A DNA stretch of 64,000 nucleotides from an uncultured Bacteroidaceae bacterium (GTDB lineage: Bacteria; Bacteroidota; Bacteroidia; Bacteroidales; Bacteroidaceae), in assembly GCA_944320785.1 (NCBI GenBank), contig CALUIR010000010.1, positions 1 to 64,000 of the forward strand. The letters run 5' to 3'. Positions within the stretch are counted from its first letter, which is position 1. Every line of letters starts with the position of its first letter. The translations under genes were made by a program, and so were the position numbers. The notes below the pieces were generated by a model that had not been told where the DNA came from, did no database searches, and saw only the letters and a program-made list of their open reading frames with translations. Shown one piece after another: positions 60,752-64,000 of this stretch.

Positions 60752-60981
60752 TTCTCCATAAGGTATTTAAGTCTCTCGTCTGATTCTATCTGCTCTTGGC
60801 TGATACTTGAAGCCACCCCCATCAAACTTTTGATGTCTTCAGGCAGTCTGTCAGTCCGACCATCATTCTTGCTTTTCTCTGTTCGAACTGACACTTTCAC
60901 CACTCCCCTCAAAAGGCTAATTGCTTTCTCCAATACAGGAAGCAAAGAATTGTCATTTACAGTCACAATAATCTCAGACAT
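60748..60981 (-). CDS. antitoxin partner of the PIN toxin
   Basis: A 77-residue protein, first gene of the pair. It starts MSEIIVTVNDNSLLPVLEKAISLL, a short DNA-binding or dimerising fold, and its C-terminal half (LMGVASSISQEQIESDERLKYL) resembles toxin-wrapping tails of antitoxins. The family is not certain, but position, size and the 4-bp overlap support the role. It probably represses its own promoter. Confidence 0.7.
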   Translation of the reverse strand: MSEIIVTVNDNSLLPVLEKAISLLRGVVKVSVRTEKSKNDGRTDRLPEDIKSLMGVASSISQEQIESDERLKYLMEK

Positions 60982-61009
60982 ATTGATTTCTTCTTTTCAT
61001 TACACGATT

Positions 61010-61075
61010 GCAAAGAAACGATTTTATTTCATAAACAGCAAGATTCGGCTGGAAGAATTTAGCAGGAAGAATATA
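61010..61075 (-). repeat. dispersed ~65-bp element, copy 2
   Basis: GCAAAGAAACGATTTTATTT...CAAGATTCGGC...GAATTTAGCAGG, directly upstream of the antitoxin gene. The following 61082-61189 is AT-rich with small inverted repeats (e.g. CAGAATTCTG) and no gene. Confidence 0.6.
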
Positions 61076-61189
61076 AGGATATAGAATCAAGAAGTCAAGA
61101 AGATTTTCAGATTTCAGAATGCAAATTTCAAATTATAAATCTGAACTCAGAATTCTGAAGTCCTATGGCCTTGCCAACTGAAAGAGAAG

Positions 61190-62434
61190 TCAAACATCCA
61201 ACATCTGCTTATACAGTTCCACCATCTGCCGCGCCTTGCTGTCCCACGACAGTTCCTGCTGCCGGGCCTTGCAGTTCCACGAAAGCCTTTTCAGCCATTC
61301 CCGGTCTCTTTCAAAGGCATTCAGCGCCTCGGCAAAGTCATCAACCGATTGTTGCGGGTTGGAAAGGGGGATTTTCCTCCCCACCTTGCCATTTACAACA
61401 TCTCCCTGCCCGCATGTGTCGAAACACAACACCGGCAAATTGTTTCCAATCGCTTCCAACACCACATGTGGCGTACCTTCCGCCACGCTGGTAAAAAAGA
61501 ACAAATCGCAATCTTGCATAATGCGTTGCACCTCCTCATGCGTTACAGCCCCATGCCACAAACATTGGCTGCTGATGCCTAACTCCTTCGCCAAATCCTG
61601 ATAAACAGCACTATCTCCTCCGCCCACTATATGTAAGCATATCTTTCCATTTTTCGCTTTTGCCACACTGCGGACTGCCACCCCCAACTGTTTCCTAAAA
61701 TCCATCTTTCCAACCCACAGCACATCAAAAGTCTCCTTCTTCCGCTTGTCTGTCCATGACTGTTCCTGCATATAACATCCCGTCTCATTCAACAAAGGCG
61801 AATCAATACTGAAGAATTTTTTAAAAGATTGCTGAGAATTAGAAGAAGCCGATATCACCGCCGAGGCATCTTTCACAGCTTGACGCACACGCTTTGAATA
61901 CCGAAGTTGGATGCCTGTTAATAGATTCTTCAGCCGCATGAACAACTTCGTTCTCATATCCGCTCCGTCAAGATACGACACTGGGAACTTTTCTTTTGCA
62001 TCCACAGGTCCCCACACGAAAGGGATGCCTTCTATCTTCCACAAGTATCCCGGCTCGCGGAAGCCAATCATGTTCAGTTGGTGCAGGATGTCGATGTGCG
62101 TGTCCCGGCAGATTTCCTTCACCATTTCATACGTCTTCCATTGCCATTCCCGGTAGTATTTATAGAAACGCCAGTCGCCTTGGTTCCAGCACATCTTTCG
62201 GATTTCTTCCGACACAGGGTTATAATAGAAATGCATGTTTCCTCCTTGCGGCAATGTCGGCACAACCGTTTCTATCTTGTCGCGAAACTCTCCTTCCGTG
62301 ATGATGTGCAGTTCGCAATGCTTCGCAAGGTTCACGCACCAGTTCCAAGCCATTCCCGGTTCGCTTCCCATGCCGGGCGAGCAAGCGTAAGCGTTGACTA
62401 GCACGGATATGGATTTATTTTCTTGCATATTCAT
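61190..62434 (-). CDS. family 4 glycosyltransferase
   Basis: A 414-residue GT-B fold enzyme: VLVNAYACSPGMGSEPGMAWNW at the N-terminus (donor-side glycine loop), a middle section FDVLWVGKMDFRKQLGVAV, and the GT4 E-x7-E motif region SVAEGTPHVVLEAIGNNLPVL. It likely adds a sugar to a lipid-linked surface polysaccharide on the cytoplasmic face. The ATG at 62434 or the second Met at 62428 could be used. Promoter box at 62501-62508. Confidence 0.9.
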   Translation of the reverse strand: MNMQENKSISVLVNAYACSPGMGSEPGMAWNWCVNLAKHCELHIITEGEFRDKIETVVPTLPQGGNMHFYYNPVSEEIRKMCWNQGDWRFYKYYREWQWKTYEMVKEICRDTHIDILHQLNMIGFREPGYLWKIEGIPFVWGPVDAKEKFPVSYLDGADMRTKLFMRLKNLLTGIQLRYSKRVRQAVKDASAVISASSNSQQSFKKFFSIDSPLLNETGCYMQEQSWTDKRKKETFDVLWVGKMDFRKQLGVAVRSVAKAKNGKICLHIVGGGDSAVYQDLAKELGISSQCLWHGAVTHEEVQRIMQDCDLFFFTSVAEGTPHVVLEAIGNNLPVLCFDTCGQGDVVNGKVGRKIPLSNPQQSVDDFAEALNAFERDREWLKRLSWNCKARQQELSWDSKARQMVELYKQMLDV

Positions 62435-62500
62435 GGATTGTCAGTAGCCAATAAATAGTAGTTCTTTAGCCAACAACTGCATTTTACCTATTTTACACCG

Positions 62501-62508
62501 CAAATATA
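62501..62508 (-). promoter_or_regulatory. -7 promoter box TATATTTG upstream of the GT4 gene
   Basis: Minus-strand exact box 67 bases upstream of the ATG; another CAAATATA lies at 62588-62595 inside the dispersed element. Otherwise the gap 62435-62734 is AT-rich without genes. Confidence 0.5.
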
Positions 62509-62586
62509 GTGAAAGGCGAGTGCAAAGACAAATGAAAACAAAGTTTTCAGATTTGGATTTGCCGAGCCGCGTCCTATATTCGCGAA

Positions 62587-62650
62587 GCAAATATACAGGC
62601 TTTATTTCAAAAACGGCAAGATTCAGTAGCCGGAATTTAGTAGATAAGTA
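62587..62650 (-). repeat. dispersed ~65-bp element, copy 3
   Basis: GCAAATATACAGGCTTTATTT...ACGGCAAGATTCAGTAGCC..GAATTTAGTAG, between the acyltransferase end and the GT4 promoter, same orientation as the other copies. Confidence 0.55.
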
Positions 62651-62734
62651 GTCAGTGGATAGAATTTAAGATTAAGAAAAGTTTAACTTTAAATCATAAA
62701 TCAGCATCCTGAAATTAGAAATCCGATAATCCCG

Positions 62735-63700
62735 TCACCATGGCTTGAACACTTCCCGCCATTGATAATCCTCCGTGCGAAATGTCTGCTGGAACACACG
62801 TGCCAAGCATCGCAGCACGTATGCCACTGCCACGATAATCAGGAACATTATAAGCAAGTTCAGCGGAAAGAGATGATTCATCCGAGTGGTGAACAGCACA
62901 CTCTGCACCAAATAAATTTCCAAGCACAATCCTCCTACGAACCGAATCACTGCACCCGTGTATCGGTTGTAATACAGCCGTTTCATCGGGACAGAATTGC
63001 AAAGCTTGTACATATAATAAGCAACACCCAGCAGCGGCACTAACGATGCCAACTCCAAATGTTGCAACAGTTCCACCCGTCGGGCCACTATCAGCATGCC
63101 ATAATAGGTCACGATACAACCCAACAGCTTCATCCCGTCTTTCGCAAAGCTGAAATGCCATGTGCGTTTCGACACGCCCATCATTGCCCCCAGTAGCATG
63201 AACAGGAAATAATGCCCCCATTTAAAGTACGTTGCACCATAAATATTGAACCCGAACGGTGGTGCCATCACCACATACCACACAATCACCACGCCTGCTG
63301 CCAGCAGGAATGCCAACTTCAGATGCCCCATCATCAACCATCTCACAACATACAGCACCACATAATATATCATAATGCAAGTCACGAACCACCCCCCCCC
63401 GTGAATCAAGGTGTAAATCATGTCATTATGCAAACCGAAACAGGCTGCAGCCAACGCTGCCCATGCAAACACCGTAGGGTAAATGCGGTTGATGCGCCGC
63501 TTGTACCAATTGTCAAACCGTCCCATCCGTCCAAGGAACAAAGTGAACCCCGAAGCGAAGAAGAACAATACATCCCCTATCGCTCCGCCTGTGGCCAACG
63601 CGCTGTAATCTCCATACAGTAATTCCATGTGAGAGTTCGTAATTACAACCGCTGCTACAAACTTCAATATGTCAATGCTAATGTCTCGTTGTTTCTGCAT
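62735..63700 (-). CDS. acyltransferase 3 family membrane protein (in-frame poly-G)
   Basis: A 321-residue integral membrane O-acyltransferase with about ten hydrophobic segments. The N-terminus MQKQRDISIDILKFVAAVVITNSHMELL is typical of the Acyltransferase_3 family (the His after a first helix). It O-acetylates sugars of surface glycans. A run of nine G codes for the glycines of IHGGGWFV (63392-63400, about residue 101-103) and is in frame. The start at 63700 is chosen over 63775. It belongs to the polysaccharide locus. Confidence 0.87.
   Translation of the reverse strand: MQKQRDISIDILKFVAAVVITNSHMELLYGDYSALATGGAIGDVLFFFASGFTLFLGRMGRFDNWYKRRINRIYPTVFAWAALAAACFGLHNDMIYTLIHGGGWFVTCIMIYYVVLYVVRWLMMGHLKLAFLLAAGVVIVWYVVMAPPFGFNIYGATYFKWGHYFLFMLLGAMMGVSKRTWHFSFAKDGMKLLGCIVTYYGMLIVARRVELLQHLELASLVPLLGVAYYMYKLCNSVPMKRLYYNRYTGAVIRFVGGLCLEIYLVQSVLFTTRMNHLFPLNLLIMFLIIVAVAYVLRCLARVFQQTFRTEDYQWREVFKPW
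63392..63400 (-). repeat. poly-G(9) tract inside the acyltransferase gene
   Basis: Nine consecutive C on the plus strand, read as GGG GGG GGG. Gain or loss of one base would truncate the protein after about 103 residues. Confidence 0.85.
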
Positions 63701-63752
63701 CTTATTTACTGTGATAATCTTCGTTTTCTCAATAATGAAAATATACGTCCAA

Positions 63753-64000
63753 TTATTGGGGTAGCTTCCCCCCAAATAGATAATGCCCCAACACAGGGCT
63801 GGTACGAAGCATATTACTCACAACCAAGCAAACGCCTATCACAAGAATAGACAAAAAGATAGAAACCGTAAATTCAAGGATAGGATTGTTTGCAATTACC
63901 CCCCCCATTCATATTTATTAATGTTAAGACCGCGAGGAAGAAAGAAATAATGCAGCAAATAGACATCCAATGTGCGCCTCCCCACATATTGCAGGCATCT
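63753..64000 (-). pseudogene. 3' end of a second acyltransferase 3 gene, broken at a poly-G(8) tract
   Basis: Reading the minus strand from the right edge, one frame gives YVGRRTLDVYLLHYFFLPRG, the typical C-terminal motif of Acyltransferase_3 proteins, then stops right after a run of eight G (63899-63906). Another frame continues with sense after the run: NNPILEFTVSIFLSILVI...SPVLGHYLFGGKLPQ and stops at 63753. A ninth G would join the two. The gene is cut by the window edge. It may be phase-variable (OFF here), a pseudogene or an assembly slip. It ends 53 bases before the next acyltransferase gene. Confidence 0.75.

Noticed and set aside
1..64000. Insertion sequences or integrases
   Set aside because: No transposase, integrase or paired IS-type terminal repeats flanking a gene were recognised in any frame.

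Overview
The window is chromosomal DNA from a member of the Bacteroidota, most likely the order Bacteroidales. The evidence is the repeated Bacteroides-type promoter box TAnnTTTG a short way upstream of many genes, lipoprotein signals, a PorT-like barrel, a TonB-dependent receptor with a carboxypeptidase-regulatory-like N-terminus, GH97 and PL10 polysaccharide enzymes, DUF4301, DUF1573, a histone H1-like peptide and RprXY/PhoRB-type signalling. Base composition is moderately GC-rich overall, very GC-rich from about 6.4 to 15.8 kb, and AT-rich at both edges. Genus cannot be fixed from sequence reading alone. Layout, left to right: an AT-rich edge with a broken gene (0-1.1 kb); a DUF45 metallopeptidase, a lipoprotein and dnaA (1.2-4.1); a minus-strand amidase-MCE operon (4.4-6.4); a GC-rich block with a BASS transporter, an exported CMD-cupin protein, an AraC regulator, an HU-winged-helix protein, a GH97 glucosidase and menFD (6.5-15.8); an exported MORN protein, a degenerate M16 protein, a short HPPK-like protein and PBP1A (15.9-21.2); a pyrBI-flavin reductase-PorT operon (21.3-24.0); a two-component pair and a ROK regulator divergent from a frameshifted sugar acetyltransferase (24.3-28.8); an orphan riboswitch-like sequence, tRNA-Ser and a SPOR lipoprotein (28.8-29.8); a YtxH/holin operon and an alkaline phosphatase (30.0-32.4); manA-engB, then recR-membrane-HAD-GT2-GNAT (32.5-37.1); PL10 lyase, DUF4301, a RelA-like synthetase, dgkA, an exported aldose epimerase, DUF1573 and GT2 (37.5-45.6); a TetR-controlled TolC/HlyD/ABC export operon (46.1-52.9); an esterase, a TonB receptor, a CorC-type protein and a histone H1-like gene (52.9-58.3); and, on the minus strand to the right edge, the end of a surface polysaccharide locus (ugd, PIN toxin-antitoxin, GT4, two acyltransferases). 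How parts work together: the AraC regulator and the CMD-cupin gene carry the same two-half-site operator at the same distance from the same promoter box, so they look like one regulon. The TetR gene has a palindrome in its own leader and heads the efflux operon. The two acyltransferase genes at the right edge each contain a poly-G run; one is in frame and the other is broken at the run, which suggests phase variation or an assembly slip. The intergenic regions are unusually rich in short palindromes repeated every 21-23 bp: three abutting or evenly spaced arrays (10.3-10.5, 37.2 and two copies of one family at 45.9 and 56.4 kb), a dispersed AAGGTTT/AAACCTT palindrome family (2.6, 24.0, 37.3 kb), and a ~65-bp element repeated three times at the polysaccharide end. 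These arrays are the least explained structure in the window. No rRNA, transposase, integrase, CRISPR array or clear replication origin was seen.
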